From NCBI GenBank assembly GCA_039707655.1, contig CM077665.1:77997954-78061953 (forward strand): a stretch of DNA of 64,000 bases. Direction: 5' to 3'. Made by a program: the position numbers and the translations under genes. This stretch comes from Elymus sibiricus (lineage: Eukaryota > Streptophyta > Magnoliopsida > Poales > Poaceae). The notes beneath the pieces were generated by a model, which ran no database searches, was not told the DNA's origin, and saw only the letters and a program-made list of their open reading frames with translations. Within the stretch, counting starts at the first letter, position 1. The number at the start of each line of letters is the position of its first letter. Positions 22,291 through 33,412 of this stretch are shown one piece after another.

Positions 22291-22940
22291 GGCGTTTTTT
22301 AGGTGTGGGGTTGTGGGTCTCTTGGTGGTGTTGTATTTCAGTTTATATGAGTAGCCTATCATTTCTATTAAACTATGCTCTCACATACACCCTCATTCAA
22401 AGAGACTGACATCATCGCCTGTCCATTAGGAACGTTTCCTTTTGACACACATATGTGCGTCCAGTCTGGCACATGTGGCATGCCGTGTGCCACATCGGGG
22501 CCCATATGTCATGAGCCACATGCACCTGCACATGCCCGTGTAACTGTGAGGATTGACTTTGATACCAATTGTAAGGCTGGCCAAATCCACCAATTTCTGA
22601 TTGTTACGCCTGGCGGGATCTAGATTAACCCCACAAATCAACACTAGCCTTTTCTGTGCATTTTTCATCACTCAAGAGCGACCAAGACCGACTTTTCAGT
22701 CGGTCACCCATCCTCAAATTGTCCCATGGCAGCAACTTTGAAGTTCTTTGCAAATGGGCTCCCCGAAAGAAGAAATTCCTTATTGATATGAGTAGTCTAT
22801 CATTCCTATTAAGCCAGACTTCTCACTAGGCTAGCCTATTCTATCCTAGTCTATCGCATGCCGTGGCGGATCCCATTTCCCATGATATGTATTCCCCATG
22901 TTTGACAGCATGCTCACCGGACCACTGTTAGCCCCGGAGC
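22291..22940. other. Unassigned stretch with a diverged direct repeat
   Basis: A segment of about 27 bp (ATATGAGTAG-YCTATCATT) at 22345-22372 recurs at 22786-22812. The two copies are some 410 bp apart, as if they flank a small insertion or result from a tandem duplication. No gene is recognisable. Confidence 0.4.
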
Positions 22941-24024
22941 TAAATGCTTCAACAGAAGGGGATGGATAGTCTCCGCCTACATGAACACCAGATCAGCGGT
23001 CAATTTTTGGGCGGAGGAAGACGGTCGCCGTGGCCTACGCCCCCGCGAAGCGTGCAACCCAAGCGACGGCGGCCTCCCATGATCTACATTTCCTCGTTAT
23101 GGACGGCGGCCCTGGACATGTCGGCTTCATCATTGATGCCCCAGTTATATTCCTCCTCCACCGCTGCATCAACTTCCGCGAACATGGCTTCTTTCTCTGC
23201 CTGTTGTCATCTCTCGACGGATTGGTCGGGCGGAGGCGTAGGCCAGCTTGGACGGGCGAGGACGGCCCATGGTGATGCCGACCTCGACTGGCGATGGCTG
23301 TGGTGCCGGCTCTGTAGAGCTTACTGGCAAGTCAGCCTGTATCGAGCTAGCTCGGCGGGCCACCCAGGCGAGTTCCTTCTTCTGCTCGACGGAGATGTCG
23401 TCCCACAGGCATTTGGAGCTCGAGGACATAGCGTGTGAGTTGCAAAGAGGAGATGGAGATCATAGGTGTGGTGCAGCTGCTGTTCGGCGTCTGGCCACGT
23501 TTAAATTGTGGGCGGATGACATGCACCAAGGGGCGGGGTGTTTAATGTCGACCGACATGCGGACGACGTGTGGCGCTCGTGGTGCCGAAGTAGGTTCCTC
23601 GGGCAACGTACTAGTTTAATGGAGGTAGGCGGGTGAACGGTTGGCGTTTCAATGCGGAGCTCCAATGAGAGGTCACATCCGCTCTGGGCTGGTCGAAGCT
23701 CTCGGTCGGCGCGCCGTTTCAACCGGCTCGAGTGTGAGATCACGTACGCTTCGGGCCAGCATGAATGCGTCTATGATGGCTTCAGACGGGAAAGGACGCG
23801 AGCGTAGAGGAGGGTTTTGGATGGGGTCAGGTTGTCCGGGGTATGTGTGAAAGTGGTTCAAACACCCGCAAAAGCGCAAAGGCCCCCTCCCCTCCGGTTT
23901 GCTGAAAAATGACGTCCAAACCAGCCCACATACAAATACAAAACCACTTTGAACGACTAAACATGTCCTGACCTTGAGGTCCGGACAGATAAGGGTGATT
24001 TGAGTTCCGCGTTGACGATGCCCT
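22941..24024 (-). mobile_element. Possible DNA-transposon remnant with one terminal motif
   Basis: On the minus strand the block begins GGGCATCGTCAACGCGGAAC at 24023. It continues through GC-rich text to a short frame at 23169-23429 (MSSSSKCLWDDISVEQKKEL). A sharp GGGCATCGTCAACGC-like end suggests a terminal inverted repeat, but I could not find the partner, so the other end is lost or diverged. The class is unresolved. Confidence 0.3.
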
Positions 24025-25013
24025 AACAACGATCGATTCCAACGACACCATTTTGGCAGTTTCAGAGTATTAAACTAACAATCAACTTTGGATAGGAACA
24101 CTTTCAAATTAACCCGCCGGCACCGGCTTTTGACGCCGTGCCGTGTCATGCCCTCAGCTTTGTGCATGGCCGGATCGAAAGCTAGAAGAAGTTGGGGCCG
24201 AGTCATCTGAGCGGGATCAGATAGCGAGGCCTAGTGGAATCATGTGCTTTGCTCCACGAGGAAATATTCCTGCCGCCTTTGCTTGATAGTCTCTGAAAAC
24301 TACGGGCTTCCCATCGATCGATGGCCTCAAGGATTATATTTGTATTCCTTTCAAAACTACGGGCTCCACGAGGATTATCTTTCTATTCTTTCCTTGCTCC
24401 TCTCTCAGCTGCTAAGCATGCACCGGACTCCTTCCTGTCAAGGACCAGATATCATTGTCTTTGTCTCCACGGTTTTGATTGTATCGTTTTTCTTAATCAC
24501 AAACTTTGTGATGCATTAGCTGTCTTTGTCCCGTTGGATTTGAATGTGACAACGAAACGGCAACGACTTTTTTAGTTAGGCAGTTGTATGGTGGTATGGG
24601 TGAAGATGGGCCAGTAGTTCATGTCATCTTCCATTTCTTTTGATTTGTATCTCCCTATATATATATGTGCTTGTGAGATAAGGATAACTTTATGTACACG
24701 GTAATGCTAACTGGCGAACATTCGCCGGAAAGGAATTGCCCATGAAATTGCTCTTGATCGCGAGGAAATTTCCACTCTTATCTTCTTTCTTTATCTCATA
24801 ATGTAAAAGCGTTTTTGACACCACTCTAATGTAAAAATCGCTCGCATTTCTTTCGAAAGGACTAACTCGATGCAATTTCTTTCCGTATGTTCTTTGTTAG
24901 CAGTACAAGTATTTTTGGCTGAAGCCATAACAATGGTGGAGTATATCTCTACTAATGCTAATCCAATGTATAGACAAGCTAAAATAAGGGAATGAATTGA
25001 TCAAATATTCGCT
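24025..25013. other. Intergenic sequence downstream of the membrane protein gene
   Basis: Mixed composition with short repeats (AAAACTACGGGCT at about 24296 and 24353, a TA run near 24656). The part nearest the gene should include its 3' UTR. I see no clear AATAAA signal within the first 100 bases after the stop on the minus strand. Confidence 0.4.
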
Positions 25014-25994
25014 TCACGCATCTCCATTGGGCAGCTTGGCGTATCTGTGTCTGTGGGCTGCCACCACCGCCTCCTCCTCCTCCTTGCTGTCCCTGCACTC
25101 GAAGTAGTACGCCGTGACGGCCGCGACGGAGAACACCTCCACGGCGCCGAGCAGGGCCACGTAGGCGGCGCCGGCGGCCACCCCGCCGCACGGGCTCCGC
25201 GGCCACAGCCTCAGCGCCAGCGTGTACACCGGCGACACCGCGGCGCCGAGCGCGCACGTCGCCACCACGTAGAGCGCGGCCCGCGCGCTCCTCCCCTCCA
25301 TGAGCCGCCACGCGCGGGACACCGCCGCCGCGCCGTGCCGCCCCGGCTCCGCCGCCGACACGACGACGGCCACCGCGCAGACCACGGTGAGGCAGACGAG
25401 GAAGAGCGACGCGAGGAGGACGAGCAGCACGTCGAGGAAGAGGAGCAGCAGGGAGCGCTCCAGGAGGTAGACCGTGGCCAGCGCCAGCGCGACGATGGCG
25501 CCCGCGCAGGCCACCTCGAGGACGTACCCGAAGGCCACGGTCGCGACGGGGCCCCACAGGTTGCCCTTTGCGCTGCCCAGGACGGCGGACACGGTCAGGC
25601 GCTCGGTATCGTCGTCGTCCGCGCCGGAAGAGAACGCCCTGACGGCGGCGAAGACGGTGGCTATCTTGATGGCCGACCCGACGACCACCGCGGCGAGGAC
25701 GCACGCGCCGACCTCGAGCAGCAGCCGCCTGAGGTCGCCCCTGAGCGCCCTGACGAGGCCCGGGTACGCGGCGCCGGCCGGGTCGGCGCGGCTGATGGCG
25801 CTGGCGTCGACCAGCGCGGCGGCGGCGAGGGGCTGCACGGCGAGGGAGTTGGTGAGGAGGAGCGCCGCGGCGAGCGCGGCGGTGAGCGCGACGAGCGGCA
25901 GGAAGAGCCCGCCGTGGCGCGCCGGGAGGAGGGCGCCGTGCTTGAGGAAGGCGAAGAAGCCCGGTTGCGGCGGTCGGGCCGAGGCCGCCGCCAT
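25014..25994 (-). CDS. Plant multi-pass membrane protein of unknown function
   Basis: An uninterrupted 326-codon, very GC-rich frame on the minus strand, in an otherwise repeat-filled window. The ATG (25992-25994) sits in GCCGGCCATGGCG, a strong monocot start context. I see about six hydrophobic segments, at residues 30-48, 92-115, 150-176, 181-213, 241-262 and 271-298. A short N-terminal tail (FFAFLKHG) precedes them. A charged loop SSGADDDDTERL lies after the second. VSRAWRLMEG stands before the fifth and TAYYFECRDSKEEEE after the last. The layout resembles a plant-specific family of uncharacterised six-helix membrane proteins. The substrate and compartment are unknown; no cleavable signal peptide is obvious. 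It appears intronless and intact. Confidence is high that it is a gene and low on its role. Confidence 0.85.
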   Translation of the reverse strand: MAAASARPPQPGFFAFLKHGALLPARHGGLFLPLVALTAALAAALLLTNSLAVQPLAAAALVDASAISRADPAGAAYPGLVRALRGDLRRLLLEVGACVLAAVVVGSAIKIATVFAAVRAFSSGADDDDTERLTVSAVLGSAKGNLWGPVATVAFGYVLEVACAGAIVALALATVYLLERSLLLLFLDVLLVLLASLFLVCLTVVCAVAVVVSAAEPGRHGAAAVSRAWRLMEGRSARAALYVVATCALGAAVSPVYTLALRLWPRSPCGGVAAGAAYVALLGAVEVFSVAAVTAYYFECRDSKEEEEAVVAAHRHRYAKLPNGDA

Positions 25995-26110
25995 GGCCGG
26001 CTCGGGGATTGAGCTGAGCTAGATCTTGATTGGGTGGGTGGGCGGGCGGATGGGGTTGCTCCGTGGCCCCGTGCGCGCGCGGAGGAACGGGACGGCGAGC
26101 TTAAAAGGAG
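25995..26110 (-). promoter_or_regulatory. Probable 5' UTR and core promoter of the membrane protein gene
   Basis: On the minus strand, upstream of the ATG, lie a CCCAATCAAG element, GC-rich sequence, and a weak TATA-like CCTTTTAAGC at about 26098-26105. The whole strip has the GC-rich character of monocot core promoters. No transcript evidence is available, so this is inference. Confidence 0.35.
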
Positions 26111-26340
26111 GGGATTTTTGACTTTTTGATGACGGTGGGTGAACGCGTTGTAGTACCTTGGAAACTTCTTTGGCTTAGTTGGACTTGGATTTCATCGATC
26201 GGGTGTGGTGTGGACGGCATATGATTTTTGGTAGGGATCGATGGAACCAAGTGTTGATAAACTCCTCTATGATTACCATCGGCAGGATCTCCTTTGCTCA
26301 AAAAGACTTGTTTTAACAAAGGGAGGAACTCGTGGCCGCA

Positions 26341-27363
26341 TCGGGACACATGGGGGAACCCTAGCCGCCGCCCAAAGCCTCACCTCCTCCCACTCTCGTG
26401 CCGCCGCCGGAGGACTGGCCGGCCAAGCCGCGCCAAGCCCTAGGATGGCAGCGGCGGGGCTTTTTATTCTTCAACGTGCCGTTTCTTCAAGCTTTCCCCA
26501 CCCTTCGCGTCCCCGCCCACCCCCGACCACTCCGTCGTCGGAGGGCTGGCTGGTCGGCGCAGCCGCGCCAGGCCGGGTCCTGGATCTCCTCCTACGCGCC
26601 CCTCATGCACTGCGGCGTCCCCTCCCCTCACCACCCCTCATGCCCTGCAAGCTATGAGTCCTCTGATAGCAATGGTTCCCCAGCGGCGGCTGCCTCCCGC
26701 AGTGTGCCGGCCGGAAGCGTGGCTAGCGCGAGGTCCCTTCGCCCCCTCCCCCCTCCTCCACCCATGCGTGGCCGGAAGCGTGAAAGTGTGTCTGCATGGT
26801 CAGATCTGCCATCTTAGCAAATGCCCGATATGTTGTGTTCACTTTGATCCGCGATTCCGGTGTTGATTGGGATATTGCAACATGGCTTCTTCATTGGCAA
26901 GTTGGTGGCGGCAGCACATATGACTTCTTCTACGGTGGTGAATACCAGATCTCGAGTTTCGGTGTGAAACCCTAGGTTTGGCCTTCATTGGTTGTACCTG
27001 CCAGTGGCGGTTTACACTCCCTTGTCGAAGGCACTCGCTAGAGATTACTCCTTCTATTTTGGGTGAAAACCCATGATCTGGCCTATGTGGTTCGATCCGA
27101 CGATGACGGTGTTCATGCATCGTTTCTTTGTTGAATGTGTCGCTGTTGGGGGAACCTTCTCGTCGTTCGGGTGTTGTCAAAGGTGGTAGTTGATGTTTTG
27201 CTACAGTGGGTTGTTCGCCTCGCCTTGACCCATATGGGTCATTTTCTTTCTTTTTTGGTTGTGTGTGTTCTAGTTGTGCAGAGGTCGGGTGTATACTCGT
27301 TATGTTTCCATCCGCTCGATGCGACATTATGAGTCAATAAAGATTGCCCTTTATCACAAAAAA
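26341..27363 (+). mobile_element. Retroposon-like unit (LINE/SINE-related) ending in an A-tail
   Basis: The unit starts AACCCTAGCCGCCGCC, a common leader of Triticeae LINE-like and gene-like retroposons. It passes through GC-rich then AT-richer text and ends ATGAGTCAATAAAGATTGCC followed by CTTTATCACAAAAAA. This tail, a polyadenylation signal AATAAA plus a short A-run, is what I expect of a non-LTR retroposon. No long ORF survives. Flanks with TGGGGGA on both sides (about 26332 and 27375) could be a weak duplication. A processed pseudogene is the alternative. Confidence 0.45.
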
Positions 27364-28860
27364 TGATTCCAACTTGGGGGAGGGTAATTAGTGCATGTGC
27401 ATGACACATCAACATAGTAACATTTAATCCGTAAGTTTTGTTCGTTGTTGTAGCAAAGCTCACGAATTAATATGGATCGGAGCAGAGCAAAGAATGTTGA
27501 AAACTGGTCGTCTTGCCCTGTGTGGTATTCCTACTTTCTCCATTCCCAAGCCAAAGGACATGGAATCCTACTCATATAAGTTGGGAAATTTTTTCTATAT
27601 TCATAGGTATATTATATTGTACAATTTTATTCTACTTGAACGTATTTAATGAAGAGAAAAGTTGTACCCAACATTTTGTGTATCCTACTAATGTTCACAT
27701 CACTATTAGTGTGTGTTCTACCATAGTCTCAATACATCATCAACACAAAGTTCTACCGGAACACATGACAAGGAGGAGGAGGACCACGGTGCCACCCTTC
27801 GTGACATCAATCTACTACACCACCTCGATGCCAAGCTCGACAAGGTGGACAACCCCTCTCCCGGATGATGCAAAATTTCCTCCAGCCTAAGCTTATTTGT
27901 CTGACAGAAGCTGGCACAAAGCCAATGGATGTCTAACCATGGAGAGATTGATGATTGTATCTGAAAGAAGTGGCGGCAACCTGAATGCGTGACCATTCTC
28001 CATACCCTTTGATCTTGCCGCACGTGCGCGTCATGAAGGTTTCTTGTGGGAGCCTATTGACCCGAAGATGATGTGGGAGATTGGTCGAGGGTTGCACTCT
28101 CAAGTCTCTATTGGTGGTGGCATAGTCCATTCCATTATGACGTAGTGCTCCTCGCTTCTATCAAAGCATATCATGGATACAAAATGCTTCGACGGCTTTG
28201 GGAGAAAGGAAATGACCTTAAGAGTTGGTCGCTTGCCCCCCCCCCCACTATTACGGAATTGTTCATCATAAACAATTGAAATTTCTCATCGTCAATGGTA
28301 AAAGTGCCTATCACAAGCAGTTTGTTGCTGATGCGGAGGCCATATTACAATCATTTATCAAGGTGCGACCATTTGACTTGTACGATCCACATTACGCACG
28401 AGAATCTGAAACACTCATTTGCATTAAGGGGTCACAATGCACACGAGTTTGGCTGGTTCCCAGAGTACGTTGAGTTGTGCACGACTAAATTTCATTCGTG
28501 TATAATGTGATCAACACACACACACACGCACACAACATAGAATTGTCTACTGGCCTTCCATGTGAAGCAGAGATGTGCCAATACCCTTGTTGTCATAGGT
28601 CCTTGTTCGGACAACGTAGGTGCCACTATATCGTGCCCCACTCTCTTTTGTTCTATATCTTATAGTGTACGAACACTTATTAACTATGTGTATTGTACGA
28701 GCACTTACTAGTATATGGACTAGGGACATGTGTGTGTTGTATAGGCAGGGTACGTAAACATCTTAATAAATCCCCCCCTCCAAAAATTCATGGAGGTGGG
28801 CCCCTATCTCCAATCCCACTCTCCACATTTCTTGTTACGTTAACCCGTAACTAATTTGAC
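27364..28860. other. Unassigned intergenic sequence
   Basis: Only short broken frames. A (CA)n run lies at about 28513-28534 and a pyrimidine-rich C-run near 28238. GTTACG-TTAACC-CGTAAC near 28835 is a small perfect inverted repeat. I recognise no gene or element here. Confidence 0.4.
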
Positions 28861-28926
28861 ATGATTGTATCACTACTCTATAAATTATTATTGGCATTGT
28901 GCCATTGTGAACTCCTCATTGCGGGC

Positions 28927-29977
28927 ATGACACTACATGGTGAAGAAGAGGAGGAGCTCGATTTCTCTAGTGAGGTGGATGATTTGATCAGTGATGTTCG
29001 CTGGCTTGGGTTGTTCCATTTGCATACAACACGCCCTTTTAGCCATTCAGCGCTGCTAAATCAGATGCGTAATGCATAGTCAGCGGCTCGGGGAGTAACC
29101 TTCAATATCGAAGGACCCAATTTGTTCTTGTTCTTGGTATAGTGCCATTGTTTGGGCGATTGGAAAAGGATCATGGAAGGAGGTCCATGTCTCTTCAGGA
29201 AGGCTCTGGTAGTTATTTAGGAGTATGATGGTGATTCAGATGTTGTTGATTATAAGTTGAACAAAATTCCGGTATGGATGAGGATCAAGGGGTTGCCAGA
29301 TGGACTAACACGGAAAAAGAAGCTTGCTGAAAAAGTAGCAGCTAAGGTCAGAGAGACGCCGTTCACTATCATTCTCAATGAGGGAAGAATTAATCCCGTG
29401 AGTACTATACGTGCATGTGTGTACCTTGATGTCGATAAGCCACTAGTTCGCTTTGTGCCTATAACCTTGAAGGGGATAAAACAGTACATAGTGTTCTACG
29501 AGAGCCTACTAGATTTCTGCTTTGTATGTGGCCTAATGGGTCATGTTGCAGAGGAGTGGGATATGGTGTGCACGTCCCCATGTCCTTTGAATGGGGTGAA
29601 TGGATAATTTGGGAACCGGAGCCCCCTGCTGATCGACCTTTTGGTGGTCGGGGTAGAGGGGATAGCGGAGGATGCGGGGGGTCGGGAGGTAGAGGTGAGA
29701 GGGGCGAAAGATTTGGAAGATAAAGTTTTGATGGGAGGGCAAGGGTGTAGCCGAAGGCGTTCAAGCAATCTGGGTACTGAACCGACTGCAATGGATGCCA
29801 CAAAGAAATCTGTATGAGGTCGAGAAGAGTTCTCAGAAATGACTTGTTTCCCCGGATGGTTCATTGAACATCAGAGGTCAGACGGTGCCGAACCTAGCCG
29901 GGGAAGAACAATTCTGATGATTGAGGGGGGTAGTACAAGTACGACTATTGATCCGGCTACTACACCACAGAAGGTGT
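28927..29977 (+). pseudogene. DUF4283/zinc-knuckle (LINE ORF1-like) pseudogene
   Basis: One frame continues from about 28927 to 29606 through three in-frame TAG codons (29077, 29140, 29218). The text LHGEEEEELDFSSEVDDLI, then a DUF4283-type fold, is followed by KIPVWMRIKGLPDGL, INPVSTIRACVYLDVDKPLVR and a knuckle CFVCGLMGHVAEEW. The knuckle's last cysteine is replaced by Trp. A frameshift near 29570-29590 moves the reading to another frame (FEWGEWIIWEPEPPADRP and a Gly/Arg-rich linker to 29722). The LTR at 29978 cuts it off. Such proteins bind nucleic acid in plant LINE-type elements. It is clearly non-functional; the rest may lie beyond the nested block. Confidence 0.7.
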
Positions 29978-31530
29978 TGATACATCTCCGACGTATAGAT
30001 AATTTTTTATTGTTCCATGCTATTATATTGTCAATCTTGGATCCTTTATATGCATCTATATGCTATTTTATATCATTTTTTGGGACTAACCTATTAACCC
30101 GGTGCCCAGTGCCAGTTGATGTTTTCTGCTTCTTTTTTGTTTTCCAGGAAATCAGTACCAAACATGGTCCAAACGCTACGAAACTTTTTGACGATTTTTT
30201 TGGACAAAAGAGGCCCTAGAAGCTTCGGGAGGAGACCAGACGTGAAGCAAGGAGACGACAAGGCAACATGGCGTGCCGAGGGGGGTAGGCCTGCCGTGAT
30301 GCCTTTTGGGCCCCTCGTGGTTCCGTCTGACCTAATTCCACCTCTATACATTCTCTAAAATCGGGAAACCAACAGAGAGCCACCCAAAACACTTTTTTTG
30401 CCGTCGCAAGCCTCTGTTCTTCCGCGATCCCATCTGGAGGCCTTTTCCGGTACTCTGCCGAAAGGGGAATCGCTCATGGAGGCCATCTTCATGGATCTTG
30501 TTGCCTCCATGATTATGTGTGAATAGTTCACCACAGACCCACGGGTCCATAGCTAGTATCTAGATGGCCTCTTCTCTCTCTTTGATCTTCAATACAAAGT
30601 TCTTCACGATTCTCGCATTGATCTATCCAATGTAATCTTCTTTTGCGGTGTGTTTGTTGGGATCCAATGAATTGTGGGTTTATGATCAGATTATTCACGA
30701 AAAGTAATTGAGTCTTCTCTGAATTCTATTATGCATGATTGTTATAACTTTGTAAGTCTATCTGATTTATAGATTTGGTTCGGCCAACTAGATTGATTTA
30801 TCTTCAGTGGGAGGTGTGCATTGGTTCAATCTGGCGGTGTTCTATATCCCAGTGACAGAAAGGGACAAGACATGTATTGCATTGTTGCTACTAAGGATAA
30901 AACGATGGGGTCTGAACATATTCCATGTACTTACTTTGTCTACATCATGTCATCTTGCTTAAAGCGTTACTTTGTTTGCATAAACTTAATATCATAGATG
31001 CATGCTGGATAGCGGTCGATTGGTGGAGTAATAGTAGTAGATGCAGAATCATTTCGGTCTACTTGTTTATGGATGTGATGCCTATATACATGATCATTGC
31101 CGTGAATAACATGTCATAACTATGCGCAATTCTATCAATTGCCCAACAGTAATTTGTCTACCCACCGTATGCTATTTTCAAGAGAGAAGCCTCTAGAGAA
31201 AACTATGGTCCCCGGGTCTACTTAAACATAAATACTAAAACCCTAAAAATACTTTGCTGCAATTTATTTACTGTTATTTTATTTTGCTTTTATATCATCT
31301 ATCTCTATGAAGATTTAATTCCTGCAAGTAACAAGTTCAAGGGGCTTGACAACCCTCTTGCCCGCGTTGGGTGCAAGTGTTTGATTTTGTGTGTGCAGGT
31401 ACCGCTTGAAAGATGAGTTGTTGTGATTCTCCTATTGGTTCGATAACCTTGGTTCTCACTGAGAGAAATACTTATCTCTACTATATTGCTTCACCCTTCC
31501 TCTTCGGGGAAAAAGCCAACGCAGCTTACA
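29978..31530 (+). repeat. 5' LTR of the pol-less Gypsy-like element
   Basis: About 1.55 kb, ending near CTTACA at 31530, shortly before the primer site. The first ~1190 bp are repeated at 36976-38167. It holds a decayed version of the GC-rich inverted repeat (about 30257-30310) and CTCTATACATTC in the TATA position near 30342. Confidence 0.7.
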
Positions 31531-31548
31531 AGTAGCAGAAAGAATTTC

Positions 31549-31565
31549 TGGCGTCGTTGCCGGGG
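31549..31565 (+). other. Gypsy-type primer-binding site
   Basis: TGGCGTCGTTGCCGGGG follows the LTR. It matches the site at 47197-47214 (minus strand, TGGTGCCGTTGCCGGGGA) at most positions. Confidence 0.75.
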
Positions 31566-31699
31566 AGACATCACCAACTTTGCTTGAGGTCCCTTCACAC
31601 AAACTATCATTCACTCGTTCTACTTTTTACTTGCCTAATTATGTTATCTTTATCTTTGTCATACAATAACAGGAAGTAAATGCAAAAAATTTAAGATAA

Positions 31700-31870
31700 A
31701 TGGATCCTCATCCACTTGCTAATCTTTTCAAACTTGCTGCTTATTATAAACCAATAGTTAATAATGAAGCGATGAATGAAAATGCTATTGGGATACATTT
31801 ATTGAATGAAAAGAATGATTGCAATTTTGTTAGTATAAATCTTACATTCCTAAGAAGTCGGTCCCAATTC
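31700..31870 (+). pseudogene. N-terminal remnant of the element's own ORF
   Basis: A frame starting MDPHPLANLFKLAAYY, 135 bases after the primer site, followed by Asn/Glu-rich text. Similarity is lost near 31870, where a run of GTCCACATCATACAGAAT-type repeats (31886-31950) begins. The function is unknown. Confidence 0.4.
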
Positions 31871-31885
31871 TCTCTACATGCAGAG

Positions 31886-33190
31886 TGTCCACGTCATATG
31901 CATGCCACATCATACAGAATGTCCACATCATACAGAATGTCCACATCATCATGCATGTCACATTTTCATCAGTTTCTTTGCGGGGATTAATAACATTTAC
32001 TTCCTAGCCCGTCATCTTACCAAGAATTTGTCTCTCACCAATTGATTTTCTCCTATATAGTAGGGGCGGGCACGGCGACTGGGATCCCAATTTTCTGTAC
32101 ATAGCCTTTTCCTAATCAACGAAGCGAACAGTCATTTGACCTTTCTCCTTTTGTAACCGATGCATTAGCCAGTCAAGCGTCGATGGATCAATCTCTTCGT
32201 GTCTGTTACACTTCAACTTACCAACCATCGGCATCACGCCACTCCCATATCCCCGCACGCCGCGCCAGGTCGCAGGTCTGGCGCAGGAGCCAAGCGATGC
32301 CTGCCAGTGCCACCAACGGACGTAGGTTCCTTGCCACCGACCGTCGTCCGGGATGCAGCGCCCTCTCCCCCTTATCCGATCGTGCCGGATAGATCAAGCG
32401 GCTCAAGTATCCCCCCAAGCCGCGCATGGTTAGGCAGCCCTAACAAAGTCTGTCACAGGACTGATGCCTCCTCATGCCGTTGCTAGCGATCAACAAGTAT
32501 GGAGTTGCTCTGTCGGCGGCCGTCAGCGGGCGTGCAGTCCCCTTCCCCATGTCCATGCATGCCGGCTAGATCTTTCGACAAGGAAAATAGAACATGCGTC
32601 TGAACCGTGCTGCTACTCTTCAGACTAGATATGTCCAACCTCGGCCACCTCCACGTACAAGGACTCCCGCCCCCGTCGCAGTGGCGGCATCGCCTCGGGC
32701 AGCTACAAATTCACCCACCTGCGCTACACAAGACCCGCAGGTCGCTAATCACGTCTAACAAAGTAACAATTACATGAGGGCTGCATCAACGCCGTGGTGC
32801 TGATACACCTGCCGAGTAGTACTTCAGAAGGAGGTGAGCTCTTCTGCTAAAGAATCTCCTATTATTGACACTGTCATCATAAGGTATTGCAGATACAGAC
32901 AACGATGCACACTGTCTTCTAGCCTCTATAACCTACCCGTTAAGTTGATTTCACTCATATGCATGTAGTTAGATTGGGGTGGTATGTTACTAAGTGGGCA
33001 TGTTCTTGCCTCATAGGTGTTCATTTGCATTAGTACTTTCTGCTATTGAGCCGTGCTCCGTGTATCCTTCAAGTCAGTAGGTCTATTTTTGTATTCTTGA
33101 TTCCTTCATATTCATTTGCTACACTTAAGTACTTCTTTTGCTTTTTATACTAATCTTCATTGTTCGATAAACTAAAAAGGAGAACTTCTC
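31886..33190. other. GC-rich foreign block inside the AT-rich element
   Basis: The block starts with short tandem GTCCACATCATACAGAAT-like copies and a promoter-like CTCCTATATAGTAGGGG near 32050. It then has about 800 bp of GC-rich, gene-like text with no long intact frame, before AT-rich element sequence resumes near 33190. Composition and content differ sharply from both sides. It may be a nested DNA transposon or a captured gene fragment. I found no certain terminal repeats. Confidence 0.4.
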
Positions 33191-33412
33191 GCACGCAGGA
33201 AAATTCTATTTCTTGCCAAGGTCAGTCAAATTATCAGTGTATACACATTGTTATATCAACCAACGTGTTAATTTTTCATCGTGTTGTGTTCAAACTTTCT
33301 AATATTATTGGGACAAACTTATTACTAATTGGTGCTAATCACAGACAACTTTTAATTGGAGAATCTCTTTTTTGGGATGTTAGGAATTTAGGCGCAAAAA
33401 TAAATATGGTAA

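Noticed and set aside
25047..26012. A 321-codon plus-strand frame opposite the membrane protein gene
   Set aside because: Very GC-rich sequence leaves all frames open. The product is Arg/Glu/Gly low complexity, whereas the minus frame has clear membrane helices and a strong start context.
26241..26866. Overlapping plus-strand ORFs of 138, 139 and 70 codons
   Set aside because: GC-rich leader-like sequence of a probable retroposon; frames overlap, lack domains and are proline/serine-rich.
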